The notes under the pieces were generated by a model. The model was given only the letters and a program-made list of their open reading frames with translations, was not told the DNA's origin and did not search any database. A stretch of 64,000 nt of DNA from Moheibacter sp035515075. GTDB lineage: Bacteria > Bacteroidota > Bacteroidia > Flavobacteriales > Weeksellaceae. A program made the position numbers and the translations under genes. The DNA lies in the NCBI GenBank assembly GCA_035515075.1, contig DATJBZ010000037.1, forward strand, positions 1-64,000. The letters run 5' to 3'. This document shows, in pieces, positions 1 to 8,199 of this stretch; position 1 is the stretch's first letter, and each line of letters begins with the position of its first letter.

Positions 1-1
1 C

Positions 2-70
2 AACAAAAAAATGGACGATGCCTGTCAGGAATTGGGGCATTATTCTAAATCAGTTCCTAACGATCTATGA
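2..70 (+). CDS. C-terminal end of an unidentified gene (5' end outside window)
   Basis: An open frame entering from the left edge ends with a stop at 68-70 and encodes about 22 residues ending in SVPNDL. It is followed at once by a hairpin with a T-rich tail, which suggests a real gene end. Too little remains to name a family. The frame assignment is an inference from the terminator position only. Confidence 0.4.
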   Translation, partial: NKKMDDACQELGHYSKSVPNDL

Positions 71-113
71 AAAAAGGGTCAGACTCTAAAAAAGTCCAAC
101 CCCTGTTATTTTT
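71..113 (+). terminator. Probable intrinsic terminator of the left-edge gene
   Basis: An imperfect stem GGGT..GACT / AGTC..ACCC with an A-rich loop is followed by TTATTTTT. It lies directly after the stop at 70. Stem mismatches make it moderate in strength. Confidence 0.5.
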
Positions 114-178
114 AACTTACACACTTTACGGGATAGTGTCTGTATAGTTATCATTTTTAGAGTTATCAATTGATACGC

Positions 179-203
179 TGTACTTGGTACACTGTACTCT
201 ATA
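179..203 (+). repeat. Short dispersed repeat, copy A
   Basis: This 25-bp intergenic stretch (TGTACTT.GTACACTGT.CT) matches 57665-57689, in front of sufC, at 22 of 25 positions. Both copies lie between genes and contain a short GTAC..GTAC near-palindrome. Function unknown. Confidence 0.45.
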
Positions 204-279
204 CTATCCTCAGCAACCAATCGCTCTAGTGTTTAATTTCTAGTTCCTCAGAAGCATTTCGTCTCCGATCTCGAACGAA

Positions 280-1647
280 TTACTTTCCGATACAAAACTT
301 CCCAAAAATCGTCCCCAAGATATCTTTATCCACATCTATCTGACCGGTGATGGAACCGATGTGTCGAAGGCTATCGCGAAGGTGGAAAGCGAGTAAATCT
401 CCCGTGAGTCCGGTTTTCATTCCGACTTCCACGTTGTGAAGGGATTCGGAAGCGTGGTCCAAAGCTTCTTTGTGTCGGGCATTGGTGATGACCACAGCGT
501 TTTCATCCACATTGGCTTTCACGGATTGGATCAATTCGGATTTCAAGCGATCCAAGTTGATTTTTTGTTTGACTGAGATTCCAAAATGGTGGTAGTTCGG
601 ATGACTTTCAATCAAAGTGGTGTTGTCCATTTCAGGAGAAGCGACATTTTTATCCACCTTGCTCAGCAAATTAAAAACCACTTTGTCTGCCAAAATTGGC
701 GCCAATTGATCCAAAATCTCCAAATCATCTTCGTACAAATGCACCACGACTTTGGCTTGTGCGACTTTCTCTTTGGCTTTTTCAACACCAATGGCCTCGA
801 TCACATCCGTGGTGTCACGAATGCCTGCCGTATCAATGAAACGAAAGCTGATGCCATCGATGGTTATGGTTTCTTCGATCACATCGCGCGTCGTCCCTGC
901 AATGTCACTGACAATCGCTCTTTCTTCGTTCAACAAATAGTTGAGCAAAGTGGATTTTCCCGCATTGGGTTTGCCAATGATCGCTACGGGAACCCCATTT
1001 TTGACCGCATTGCCGTATTCAAAAGTTTGAATTAAATTTTGAATTTTGAATTTTAAATTTTGAATTAAATTGTCCAACTCCTTTCGGTCAGCAAATTCGA
1101 CGTCTTCATCCGAGAAATCGAGTTCCAATTCAATCAAAGCAGTGAAATTGACTAATTCTTCCCGCAAATCTTTCAATTCAGTAGAGATGCCGCCCCGCAT
1201 TTGGTTGAGTGCAATTTGGTGTGAAGCTTTGTTTTCGGCTGCGATTAAATCAGCAACGGCTTCGGCTTGTGCCAAATCAATTCGTCCATTGAGAAATGCC
1301 CTTTGGGTAAATTCACCAGGTTGTGCCAGTCTTGCGCCATTGTCCAACAAGACTTCAATGATCTTCTGTTGGATGTAAGGTGAACCATGGCAAGAGATTT
1401 CTACCAAATTCTCTGCAGTAAAGGTTTTGGGTGCATGAAATACCGCCACCATCACTTCGTCCACCGTTTCATCGCATTTTTGGATGAAACCATAGTGCAC
1501 ACTGTGCGAGGGCACTTGGTTCAAATCTTTTCCTTTGAACACGCGGTCGACGATGGAGAAAGCTTGTGGGCCAGAAACCCGAATGATGCCTAAAGCACCT
1601 ACGCCTTGGGCAGTCGATGTAGCACAAATGGTATCGTTGTGGATCAT
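280..1647 (-). CDS. mnmE: tRNA modification GTPase MnmE
   Basis: MnmE, with MnmG, installs the carboxymethylaminomethyl group on wobble U34 of certain tRNAs in the cytoplasm. The 455-residue product has the family N-terminus (DTICATSTAQG), a folate-binding N-domain, a helical domain interrupted by a G domain with P-loop GKPNAGKS at about residues 225-232 and a DTAGIRDT G3 loop, and ends in the diagnostic C-terminal CIGK, whose Cys is part of the active site. Length is normal. The gene is separated from atpG by a terminator and has its own -7 element only 4 nt before the ATG, so the message may be leaderless. A small AT-rich tandem-like stretch near 1030-1070 encodes the repeated IQNL segments just before the G domain. 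Confidence 0.97.
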   Translation of the reverse strand: MIHNDTICATSTAQGVGALGIIRVSGPQAFSIVDRVFKGKDLNQVPSHSVHYGFIQKCDETVDEVMVAVFHAPKTFTAENLVEISCHGSPYIQQKIIEVLLDNGARLAQPGEFTQRAFLNGRIDLAQAEAVADLIAAENKASHQIALNQMRGGISTELKDLREELVNFTALIELELDFSDEDVEFADRKELDNLIQNLKFKIQNLIQTFEYGNAVKNGVPVAIIGKPNAGKSTLLNYLLNEERAIVSDIAGTTRDVIEETITIDGISFRFIDTAGIRDTTDVIEAIGVEKAKEKVAQAKVVVHLYEDDLEILDQLAPILADKVVFNLLSKVDKNVASPEMDNTTLIESHPNYHHFGISVKQKINLDRLKSELIQSVKANVDENAVVITNARHKEALDHASESLHNVEVGMKTGLTGDLLAFHLRDSLRHIGSITGQIDVDKDILGTIFGKFCIGK

Positions 1648-1651
1648 GGCG

Positions 1652-1659
1652 CAAAATTA
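1652..1659 (-). promoter_or_regulatory. -7 promoter element of mnmE
   Basis: Read on the minus strand this is TAATTTTG, a perfect match to the Bacteroidota TAnnTTTG box. It ends 4 nt before the mnmE ATG. No good -33 TTTG is seen at 17-20 nt, so confidence is moderate. Confidence 0.5.
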
Positions 1660-1725
1660 GTTCAATTTTACAACATGGATGGCTTATTTGCAAGAATCTG
1701 TTGGGACAGTAGGAGTGAAGTGTAC

Positions 1726-1758
1726 AAAAAAAGCGGTAGAAAGATTCCACCGCTTTTT
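1726..1758 (-). terminator. Intrinsic terminator at the end of the ATP synthase operon
   Basis: Stem AAAAAGCGGT / ACCGCTTTTT with an 11-nt loop and a T-run on the minus strand, 24 bp after the atpG stop. It ends the atp operon before mnmE. Confidence 0.85.
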
Positions 1759-1781
1759 GGTATGATTGATACAAAATAGTT

Positions 1782-2654
1782 TTAAGCATCCAAAGCTTCT
1801 GCACCTCCAACAATTTCCAAGATCTCATTGGTAATTGCAGTTTGACGGGCTTTGTTGTAATACAATCTCAATTCTCTTTGCAAGTCTTCAGCGTTATCGG
1901 TTGCTTTGTGCATCGCAGTCATTCGCGCACCGTGCTCTGAAGCATTTGAATCCAAAATTGCTTTGTACAATTGTGTTTTCAACGTTTGAGGAATCAAGTC
2001 GGTTACAATTTCTTCTTTCGAAGGTTCAAAGATGTAATCTACTGCCGCCACATTTTCTGCTGCCGCATCCGTTTGGATTTGCACCGGTAAAAAGGCTTCA
2101 TTGATGACGTCTTGGGTCGCTGCATTTTTGAATTGATTGTAGATGATTTTTACTTCGTCAAAAGTTCCCAATTTGAACTGTTCCGTGATTTCTTCTGCAA
2201 TCGAGGCAACGGCTTCATACTGTAAATCGTCCCACAAAGAAGAAGCGTTTTTGTACACCTTGCTTTGTTTGTTCAACAAATCAAATCCTTTTTTTCCAAT
2301 GGTCAATAATTCTGTGTCAATTCCTTGACTTTGGTAATGCGCCAAAGCTTGGTTTGCTACTTTTACGACGTTGGAGTTAAAGGCGCCCGCCAAACCTCTG
2401 TTCGAGGTCAGGATGACCAAAAGTACTTTTTTAACTTCTCTTTCTGCTGTCAATTCTCCGCCTACACTGCTGTCCAAAGTGGAGCTGATGTTCTGGAGAA
2501 TGTCTCGCAATTTATTTGCGTAGGGACGAAGTTGAACAATTGCATCTTGTGCTCTTTTTAACTTTGCCGCCGACACCATTTTCATGGCATTGGTGATCTG
2601 CATCGTAGAGCCGACCGATGATATTCTGCTTCGTATTTCTTTTAAGTTTGCCAT
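1782..2654 (-). CDS. atpG: F1 ATP synthase gamma subunit
   Basis: Central rotor shaft of F1, coupling c-ring rotation to catalysis in the alpha3beta3 head. The 290-residue product shows both conserved ends of the family: the N-terminal coiled-coil helix (IRSRISSVGSTMQITNAMK) and the C-terminal helix (ARQTAITNEILEIVGG). It is the last gene of the minus-strand atp operon, 41 bp after atpA. The beta and epsilon genes (atpD, atpC) are not next to it, which is common in Bacteroidota, where they form a separate unit. Confidence 0.97.
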   Translation of the reverse strand: MANLKEIRSRISSVGSTMQITNAMKMVSAAKLKRAQDAIVQLRPYANKLRDILQNISSTLDSSVGGELTAEREVKKVLLVILTSNRGLAGAFNSNVVKVANQALAHYQSQGIDTELLTIGKKGFDLLNKQSKVYKNASSLWDDLQYEAVASIAEEITEQFKLGTFDEVKIIYNQFKNAATQDVINEAFLPVQIQTDAAAENVAAVDYIFEPSKEEIVTDLIPQTLKTQLYKAILDSNASEHGARMTAMHKATDNAEDLQRELRLYYNKARQTAITNEILEIVGGAEALDA

Positions 2655-2695
2655 TCTATCAATTATAATGTACCGTGAAGCACATAAGTGACTTC

Positions 2696-4273
2696 TTAAT
2701 TATATTTTGCTACTGTGTCGTTGATTGCTGCTTTCAATACTTCGATGATCTCATCATTGTATTGGTTGGTACGCAATTGCTCCAAAGTAGTTGCATGCTT
2801 GCTTCTCATCAATGAGATGAATGAGTCTTGCCATTCTTTTACTTTGTTCACAGGAACGTTTCTTAGCAAACCTTGTGTTCCAGCAAAAATTAGGGCAACC
2901 TGTTCTTCTACTGCGATAGGCGAGTGGACGTTTTGTTTCAACAACTCAACGTTTCTTTCTCCTTTTCCAATCACTGACATGGTCGCTGCGTCCAAATCCG
3001 AACCGAATTTCGCGAAAGCTTCCAATTCTCTGTATTGTGCTTGGTCCAATTTCAAAGTTCCTGAAACTTTTTTCATTGGTTTGGTTTGTGCACTTCCTCC
3101 CACACGAGAAACCGAAATTCCTACGTTGATCGCTGGACGAATTCCCGAGTTGAATAAATCAGACTCCAAGAAAATCTGTCCATCCGTAATTGAAATTACG
3201 TTGGTTGGAATGTACGCAGAAACGTCTCCTGCTTGGGTTTCAATGATGGGCAAAGCCGTCAAAGATCCTCCTCCTTTTACGATGCCTTTCAATGAGTCTG
3301 GCAAGTCGTTCATTTCTGAGGCTACTTTGTCATCCCCAATTACTTTTGCCGCACGTTCTAACAAACGAGAGTGCAAGTAGAAAACGTCACCAGGATAAGC
3401 TTCACGCCCTGGAGGACGACGCAACAACAAAGAAATCTCACGGTAAGCTACCGCTTGTTTTGACAAGTCATCATAGACAACCAAAGCTGCACGACCGGTA
3501 TCACGGAAGAACTCTCCGATTGCCGCTCCTGCCATCGGTGCATAAACTTGCATTGGTGCAGGTTCAGATGCGTTGGCTGCTACAACGATGGTATATTTGT
3601 CTGCACCATGTGCTTTCAAAGTATTCATGATTTGTGCTACTGTTGATCCTTTTTGACCAATGGCCACGTAGATACAGTAAACAGGTTCACCACGATCGTA
3701 GAATTCTTTTTGGTTCAAAATGGTATCCAATGCCACCACAGTTTTACCTGTTTGACGGTCACCAATGATCAACTCACGTTGTCCACGGCCAATTGGAATC
3801 ATCGAGTCGATTGCTACGATTCCCGTTTGCAATGGTTCACTTACCGGTTCACGATAGATAACACCAGGTGCTTTACGCTCGATAGGCATTTCGTACAAAT
3901 CGCCTTGGATGGGTCCTTTTCCATCAATTGGGTTACCCAACATGTCTACCACACGGCCCAACATGCCTTCACCTACGTTGATTGAAGTAATTTTTCCGGT
4001 ACGCTTTACAGTATCGCCTTCTTTGACTTCTTTGGATGGTCCTAACAAAACGACACCAACGTTGTCTTCTTCTAAGTTCAATACCATTCCTTCAAGTCCA
4101 TTTGCGAACTCAACTAACTCTCCATATTGTGCATTGTCTAATCCGTAGATTCGAGCAATCCCATCTCCAACACTCAATACTGTTCCAACTTCTGCCATTT
4201 CTACGTTGACGTCAAAATTGGAAAGTTGTTGCTTTAATATTGCTGAAACTTCAGCTGGTTTTATTTCTGCCAT
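2696..4273 (-). CDS. atpA: F1 ATP synthase alpha subunit
   Basis: Regulatory nucleotide-binding subunit of the F1 head. The 525-residue protein has the beta-barrel N-domain, the Walker A loop GDRQTGKT at about residues 171-178, and the alpha-signature PAINVGISVSRVGGSAQ. Start and length agree with the family. It lies 10 bp after atpH in the operon. The long open frames on the opposite strand here are only by-products of its codon composition. Confidence 0.98.
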   Translation of the reverse strand: MAEIKPAEVSAILKQQLSNFDVNVEMAEVGTVLSVGDGIARIYGLDNAQYGELVEFANGLEGMVLNLEEDNVGVVLLGPSKEVKEGDTVKRTGKITSINVGEGMLGRVVDMLGNPIDGKGPIQGDLYEMPIERKAPGVIYREPVSEPLQTGIVAIDSMIPIGRGQRELIIGDRQTGKTVVALDTILNQKEFYDRGEPVYCIYVAIGQKGSTVAQIMNTLKAHGADKYTIVVAANASEPAPMQVYAPMAGAAIGEFFRDTGRAALVVYDDLSKQAVAYREISLLLRRPPGREAYPGDVFYLHSRLLERAAKVIGDDKVASEMNDLPDSLKGIVKGGGSLTALPIIETQAGDVSAYIPTNVISITDGQIFLESDLFNSGIRPAINVGISVSRVGGSAQTKPMKKVSGTLKLDQAQYRELEAFAKFGSDLDAATMSVIGKGERNVELLKQNVHSPIAVEEQVALIFAGTQGLLRNVPVNKVKEWQDSFISLMRSKHATTLEQLRTNQYNDEIIEVLKAAINDTVAKYN

Positions 4274-4283
4274 TTCTGCTTAT

Positions 4284-4844
4284 TTAAATTTTAGGAATGT
4301 ATTCGTTTTTATCAAATTCTTTTTTCAAACGGTTCAGTTTGCTTCGTACACTGCTGTCGATTTGTTTGTCACCGACTCTCAAAATGAATCCACCCAAAAG
4401 GTCTGGATCAACTTTGCTATCAATTTCGAAGGTATTGTCTGAACCCAAAGTGTTTTTAGCGGAAGAAACAATTTCTTGAATCATTGCTTCATCTAACTCA
4501 ACGGCAGAAATGATTTCTGCTACACTGATGTTGTTTTGTCTATTGTACAAATGGGTGTATTGCTCGGTAATTTGTCCCAAAATATCGCCTCTTCCTTGGT
4601 TGATGACCAATTGGATGAAGTTTTTTGTGACTTGAGAAAAATCTTTGAACAATTCTGCACCAATGACATTTTTCTTTTTGGTATCCAAAATAGGCGAAGC
4701 CAAAAAAACAGACAACTCACGACTTCCCTCAATGGATTTTTTCAAGTCGATCATTTCTTGGTTGACTTTTTCTGCCTGATTGCTTTCATTGGCAAATTGG
4801 ATCAATCCCCGGGCGTAGCGTTTTGCTGCTCTGATTCCTGCCAT
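4284..4844 (-). CDS. atpH: F1 ATP synthase delta subunit
   Basis: Peripheral stalk connector between the F1 head and subunit b (OSCP homologue). It has 186 residues with the family N-terminus (RAAKRYARGLIQFA) and the C-terminal GGFILRVGDKQIDSSVRSKL segment. It lies 3 bp after atpF and 10 bp before atpA, so it is probably translationally coupled to them. Confidence 0.95.
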   Translation of the reverse strand: MAGIRAAKRYARGLIQFANESNQAEKVNQEMIDLKKSIEGSRELSVFLASPILDTKKKNVIGAELFKDFSQVTKNFIQLVINQGRGDILGQITEQYTHLYNRQNNISVAEIISAVELDEAMIQEIVSSAKNTLGSDNTFEIDSKVDPDLLGGFILRVGDKQIDSSVRSKLNRLKKEFDKNEYIPKI

Positions 4845-4847
4845 TTT

Positions 4848-5348
4848 TTAGTTCAATTTAACTTCGTTAATCATTTCTTGCGCCAAGTTTTTCTGTGCTG
4901 CTTGGTCGTTCAATTCGCGTTTCAAAACGGTTTCTGCCACTTCGATTGAAAGTGTTGCGATTTGGTTTTTCAATTCCGTCATCGCTGCAGCTTTTTCATT
5001 CTGAATGGCTGCTTTCGCATTTTCTATCAAACGGTCTGCTTCCACTTGTGCGGTATCTTTTGCTTTGGCAACGATCCCATCACGCATTTCTCTGGCTTCT
5101 TTCAAGATCGCATCTCTTTCGATTTTTGCTTCTTTCAAGATTTTGTCGTTCTCAGCTTTGAGCAATTCCATTTCTTCCCGCGCTTTTTTTGCTTCATTCA
5201 AAGCATCTTCGATCGATTTTTCACGGTCGTTGACTGCATTCAAAATTGGTTTCCATGCAAATTGTCTCAACAACAATAACAAGGCGATGAACAAAAGGGT
5301 TTGCCAAAAAAACAAGCCAAAAGAAAAATCACTGATTAGTTTTTCCAT
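4848..5348 (-). CDS. atpF: F0 ATP synthase subunit b
   Basis: Membrane anchor and stator stalk. The 166-residue protein has one N-terminal membrane helix (about residues 8-28, FGLFFWQTLLFIALLLLL) followed by the conserved FAWKPI turn and a long charged amphipathic coiled coil. It follows atpE by about 90 bp. That gap holds a strong hairpin, so atpF and downstream genes may be transcribed at a lower level than atpE. Confidence 0.95.
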   Translation of the reverse strand: MEKLISDFSFGLFFWQTLLFIALLLLLRQFAWKPILNAVNDREKSIEDALNEAKKAREEMELLKAENDKILKEAKIERDAILKEAREMRDGIVAKAKDTAQVEADRLIENAKAAIQNEKAAAMTELKNQIATLSIEVAETVLKRELNDQAAQKNLAQEMINEVKLN

Positions 5349-5391
5349 TTTATATGTGTCTTAATTAAATTCTATTTTTTTAGTTCAATTG

Positions 5392-5430
5392 AAAAAATCT
5401 GCTACAACCAACCGTTGTAGCTGATTTTTT
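5392..5430 (-). terminator. Terminator-like hairpin between atpE and atpF (possible attenuator)
   Basis: A perfect 8-bp stem GCTACAAC / GTTGTAGC with a 5-nt loop is flanked by an A-tract and, on the minus strand, a run of six T. It lies directly downstream of atpE and inside the atp operon. By shape it is an intrinsic terminator. Because atpF, H, A and G lie beyond it, partial read-through is the simplest model. Confidence 0.75.
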
Positions 5431-5439
5431 TTGTTTTGA

Positions 5440-5631
5440 TTAAACCGCAAACAATGCAGCGAAACCAATTCCTTCAATCAACGCTGCTGCAATCAACATC
5501 GCTGTTTGGATTTTACCATAAGCCTCAGGCTGACGAGCAATACCTTCCATGGCAGCACCACCGATCTTACCGATCCCGATACCTACTCCGATTACTACTA
5601 AACCTGCTCCTACAATTGCTGGAATTTCCAT
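5440..5631 (-). CDS. atpE: F0 ATP synthase subunit c (rotor ring)
   Basis: Proteolipid that forms the ion-carrying rotor ring. The 63-residue, two-helix hairpin has a glycine-rich helix 1 (GVGIGIGKIGGA), the polar loop ARQPEA at about residues 32-37, and the ion-binding carboxylate Glu53 in helix 2. Glu53 is followed by Gly, not Ser/Thr, and helix 1 lacks the Gln of sodium-type rings, so proton coupling is inferred. It is shorter than the E. coli form (79 residues). Confidence 0.96.
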   Translation of the reverse strand: MEIPAIVGAGLVVIGVGIGIGKIGGAAMEGIARQPEAYGKIQTAMLIAAALIEGIGFAALFAV

Positions 5632-5668
5632 AATTTAAAATTTATTAATTAAACTAACTTTTAACTTT

Positions 5669-6781
5669 TTATGCGTGTTGTGCTTCTTCTTCATGTTCTG
5701 CTGCTGCAAACCCAAAATAAAGGGCAGACAACATGGTGAATATGTAGGCTTGAAGCAAACAAACCAATACTTTGATCAAAATAATGACGAATGTCAATAG
5801 GAATGACATGCTTCCGCCGATCCAGCTTTGGAAAACGAAGATCAAGCCAATCAAACTCATCAACACAATGTGTCCTGCAGCCATGTTGGCATACAAACGA
5901 ATCAATAATGAGAAAGGTTTGATGATCAATCCCAAAATTTCAATCGGGATCAAAATGATGTACAATGGGATTTTTGCGATCCACGGCATCGAATCACCCA
6001 ATGGATCAAATACGTGCAACCAATAGGTTTTCTTTCCAGTCAAATTGGTGATCACAAAAACAATGATCGCCAAAGCAGTGGTTACTGCGATGTTTCCTGT
6101 TACGTTGACGCCCAGTGGCGTCAAACCAAACATGTTCAAAAACCATATAAAGAAAAATACGGTCAATAAAAATGGCATGTATTTTTTGTAGCTTTTTTCG
6201 CCAATGTTGGGAATCGCGATTTCATCTTTGATGTACATTACGATTGGCTCGAAAAAACGACCCACTCCTTTAGGAACACCGCCTGTTTTTGCATAAGTTC
6301 TTGCCAATCCAGCAAAAATCAAAAACATCAACAAACCTGTGATCAACATCATGGTTACGTTTTTGGTGATGGATAAATCGAATGGTTTTTCGTTGGCTGG
6401 AACACCTGCTTCGGTATATGTAATCGTGCCTTCTGCATCTGTTTTGTAGATTTGTCCATGGTATTCTTTGTAAAAAGTACCATCGACTTCGTGTACCTTG
6501 GTGCCGTGTTCAAAGTTGGAAGAACTGAAAATCTTCAAACCATTGTCCACAAGGATGACCGGCAAAGGAAAACCGTAGTAGTTTCCTTCTTTGTCGGATA
6601 AGAAAGTAAATTCGTGAGAATCTGTCAAGTGATGTGCAATGACACCCTTAATTTCATTTTTCATTTGCTCTTTGAAAGAGGGCGTGTCCTCTGAAGTTGC
6701 AACATCTGTTTGTGCAAATGCAAACATCTGAAAAACTAAAACAAAGCAAAGTGTAAATAATTGGCGCATAGGATATATCAT
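5669..6781 (-). CDS. atpB: F0 ATP synthase subunit a, N-terminally extended
   Basis: Stator half of the proton channel. The C-terminal part has the hydrophobic helices and the essential arginine helix (LLIRLYANMAAGH). The 370-residue length is well above the roughly 270 of E. coli because of an N-terminal region with a cleavable-looking signal peptide (LFTLCFVLVFQMFAFA) and about 120 probably periplasmic residues before the first channel helix (MMLITGLLMFLIFAGL). Such extended, signal-bearing subunit a proteins are known in Bacteroidota. An internal Met at residue 5 (6769) is an equally good start. Confidence 0.95.
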   Translation of the reverse strand: MIYPMRQLFTLCFVLVFQMFAFAQTDVATSEDTPSFKEQMKNEIKGVIAHHLTDSHEFTFLSDKEGNYYGFPLPVILVDNGLKIFSSSNFEHGTKVHEVDGTFYKEYHGQIYKTDAEGTITYTEAGVPANEKPFDLSITKNVTMMLITGLLMFLIFAGLARTYAKTGGVPKGVGRFFEPIVMYIKDEIAIPNIGEKSYKKYMPFLLTVFFFIWFLNMFGLTPLGVNVTGNIAVTTALAIIVFVITNLTGKKTYWLHVFDPLGDSMPWIAKIPLYIILIPIEILGLIIKPFSLLIRLYANMAAGHIVLMSLIGLIFVFQSWIGGSMSFLLTFVIILIKVLVCLLQAYIFTMLSALYFGFAAAEHEEEAQHA

Positions 6782-6801
6782 TAACCTGTTTTTTCGTGGT
6801 G

Positions 6802-6809
6802 CAAAATTA
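6802..6809 (-). promoter_or_regulatory. Possible -7 element in front of atpB
   Basis: TAATTTTG on the minus strand, a perfect TAnnTTTG match, 20 nt before the atpB start at 6781. No convincing TTTG at 17-20 nt spacing. It could be an internal promoter for the main atp genes. Confidence 0.35.
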
Positions 6810-6852
6810 AGACAAGTTTTTTAATTAAAGAAACCAAAATCTCTGCTTTTCG

Positions 6853-7227
6853 TCAGCTTTCGGTATCTAAAAGTTTTTTTGCGGTCAACCAGGTCAACAA
6901 AACCAAACTTATCAAATACAATGCGAGCAAAGATAGTTTAAATTCTGCTTCGGTTTTGTTGGGAAATGAATCGATGAAAATTTTTACGGCGACCAACTTC
7001 AAAGCGATGATTATCAGAAAGAAATAGCCCAATTGTTCTTTGAAGCTTCGTTCCAATAGTTCAACCAAAATCATCGAAATGAGGAAGACAGCTGAGATGA
7101 AACCATACATGGGCCAAAAGTAGGATTTTTTGCTGTCAAGTATCCATTCAAACAAGGCGAAATGCAAGAAGAAAATGGTGAGCAAACTGGTGCATGCGAT
7201 CAGAAAATTTCGGCCAAAAAACTTCAT
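6853..7227 (-). CDS. Small four-helix membrane protein of the atp operon
   Basis: A 124-residue protein with about four predicted membrane segments (about 8-28, 38-58, 68-86, 97-114) and a short polar C-terminus. It overlaps the upstream atpZ-like gene by 4 bp (ATG/TGA type) and precedes atpB, so it is almost certainly co-transcribed. Its place resembles that of AtpI, a ring-assembly factor, but the sequence is not recognisably AtpI. It may belong to the short DUF6168-like Bacteroidota membrane proteins; this was not verified. Confidence 0.8.
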   Translation of the reverse strand: MKFFGRNFLIACTSLLTIFFLHFALFEWILDSKKSYFWPMYGFISAVFLISMILVELLERSFKEQLGYFFLIIIALKLVAVKIFIDSFPNKTEAEFKLSLLALYLISLVLLTWLTAKKLLDTES

Positions 7228-7442
7228 TGAATATTTTTTAATTGTTTCAAAACCAAATATAGCGAAGCAATCAATCCCAAAAGACTGCCCAAAGCCGTCA
7301 AATATTTTTTGTCGAATTGATAGTGGTCATCGCCATAACGACCAAGCCAAACAAAGGCGAAAATCACGGCCATCATTTGAAAGCCAATGCCCGTCAATTG
7401 TATGTACTTTGATAGTTTTGTGTGGTTTTGTTTTTTTGTCAT
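7224..7442 (-). CDS. AtpZ/AtpI-like small membrane protein
   Basis: First gene of the atp operon. About 72 residues with two membrane helices (around LTGIGFQMMAVIFAFVWLG and ALGSLLGLIASLYLVL) joined by a short charged loop with GRYGDD, the pattern of the AtpZ/AtpI family, which has been linked to F0 assembly or Mg/Ca transport. The ATG at 7442 is preferred over a TTG at 7448, because the TTG lies inside the -7 promoter box. A message starting here would have almost no leader. Confidence 0.8.
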   Translation of the reverse strand: MTKKQNHTKLSKYIQLTGIGFQMMAVIFAFVWLGRYGDDHYQFDKKYLTALGSLLGLIASLYLVLKQLKNIQ

Positions 7443-7445
7443 GCC

Positions 7446-7453
7446 CAAAGTTA
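7446..7453 (-). promoter_or_regulatory. -7 promoter element of the atp operon
   Basis: TAACTTTG on the minus strand matches TAnnTTTG exactly and ends 3 nt before the ATG of the atpZ-like gene, which implies a leaderless transcript. A -33 match is weak. Confidence 0.5.
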
Positions 7454-7648
7454 AATAATGTAAATGAATGCGGCATGCAATCGCTGCAAAAGTGATGAAA
7501 TTAATGGATCTCTCGCCAAAGAATGCATATCCAAACAGAAAAAAGAATACTTTTGTAAGAACTTTAATAAGTTAGAAATTATTATCTTTTGCAATCCAGC
7601 AAAAATATTGGTTGCGAAATGTTTACAATTTTCAAAATAGAACACTAA

Positions 7649-8188
7649 ATGCTAGACGAAGCAATTAAGGAACATTTAAAACGAGGTGACGACCGTTCGC
7701 TGTTCAAGCTATACGATTTGTATAAAAAAGAATTCCTTCATTATATCGATCGTTTTGGCATTTCTAAAGATACGGCTTTGGACCTTTACCAAGATGCTTT
7801 CATCGCCTTGCGTGAAAATGCCCAAAGAGGAAAGTTGGATGATTTGAACAGTAGTGTGAAAACTTATTTTTTTGCGATTGGTAAATACATGGCTTTTCAG
7901 CAATTGAAACAACAGAAAAAGACGTTGCACATTGACTTTATGGACGAGTTTGATTTTTCTGACCACATTTTGGATGCAACACCAACTGGAGTGAATGAAG
8001 AAAGAATTGTCAAGCTCCAACGCGTTTTAAATGAAATGGGTGGCAAGTGCAAAGAATTGTTGACTTTGTTTTATTATCAAGAAAGAAAATTGGATGAAAT
8101 CGTTCATTTGATGCAGTATGACAACAAGGATGTGGCCAAAAGCCAAAAGTCACGTTGCATTAAAAATTTAAAAGACAGGATGAAATAA
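7649..8188 (+). CDS. ECF-type RNA polymerase sigma factor
   Basis: A 179-residue sigma-70 family protein of extracytoplasmic-function size. Region 2 lies at about residues 15-85 (LYKKEFLHYIDRFGISKDTALDLYQDAFIAL is its core) and a helix-turn-helix region 4 at about 120-175, with the Bacteroidota-like KCKELLTLFYYQERKLDEI. It is followed after 11 bp by a single-pass membrane protein with TPR-like helices that could act as its anti-sigma factor, and both face a TPR-CHAT gene on the opposite strand. Confidence 0.9.
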   Translation: MLDEAIKEHLKRGDDRSLFKLYDLYKKEFLHYIDRFGISKDTALDLYQDAFIALRENAQRGKLDDLNSSVKTYFFAIGKYMAFQQLKQQKKTLHIDFMDEFDFSDHILDATPTGVNEERIVKLQRVLNEMGGKCKELLTLFYYQERKLDEIVHLMQYDNKDVAKSQKSRCIKNLKDRMK

Positions 8189-8199
8189 AATTTAGAGAG

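Noticed and set aside
1030..1075. AT-rich tandem-like repeat (aattttgaatttt) inside mnmE
   Set aside because: It is in frame and encodes a helical IQNL-type segment of the helical domain; no disruption of the gene.
2715..3380. Open frame of 221 codons on the plus strand opposite atpA
   Set aside because: It lies wholly inside a certain atpA gene, has no recognisable domain, and its openness follows from the codon bias of the gene on the other strand.
7551..7591. Candidate promoter TTTTG ... TATCTTTTG before the ECF sigma gene
   Set aside because: The spacer is 27 bp and the -7 box has an extra T, so it does not fit the Bacteroidota consensus well enough to list.
7451..7645. Small minus-strand frame between the atp operon and the sigma factor
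   Set aside because: It spans the promoter region, its product (FYFENCKHF...) lacks any gene-like pattern, and the atp -7 box sits at its end.
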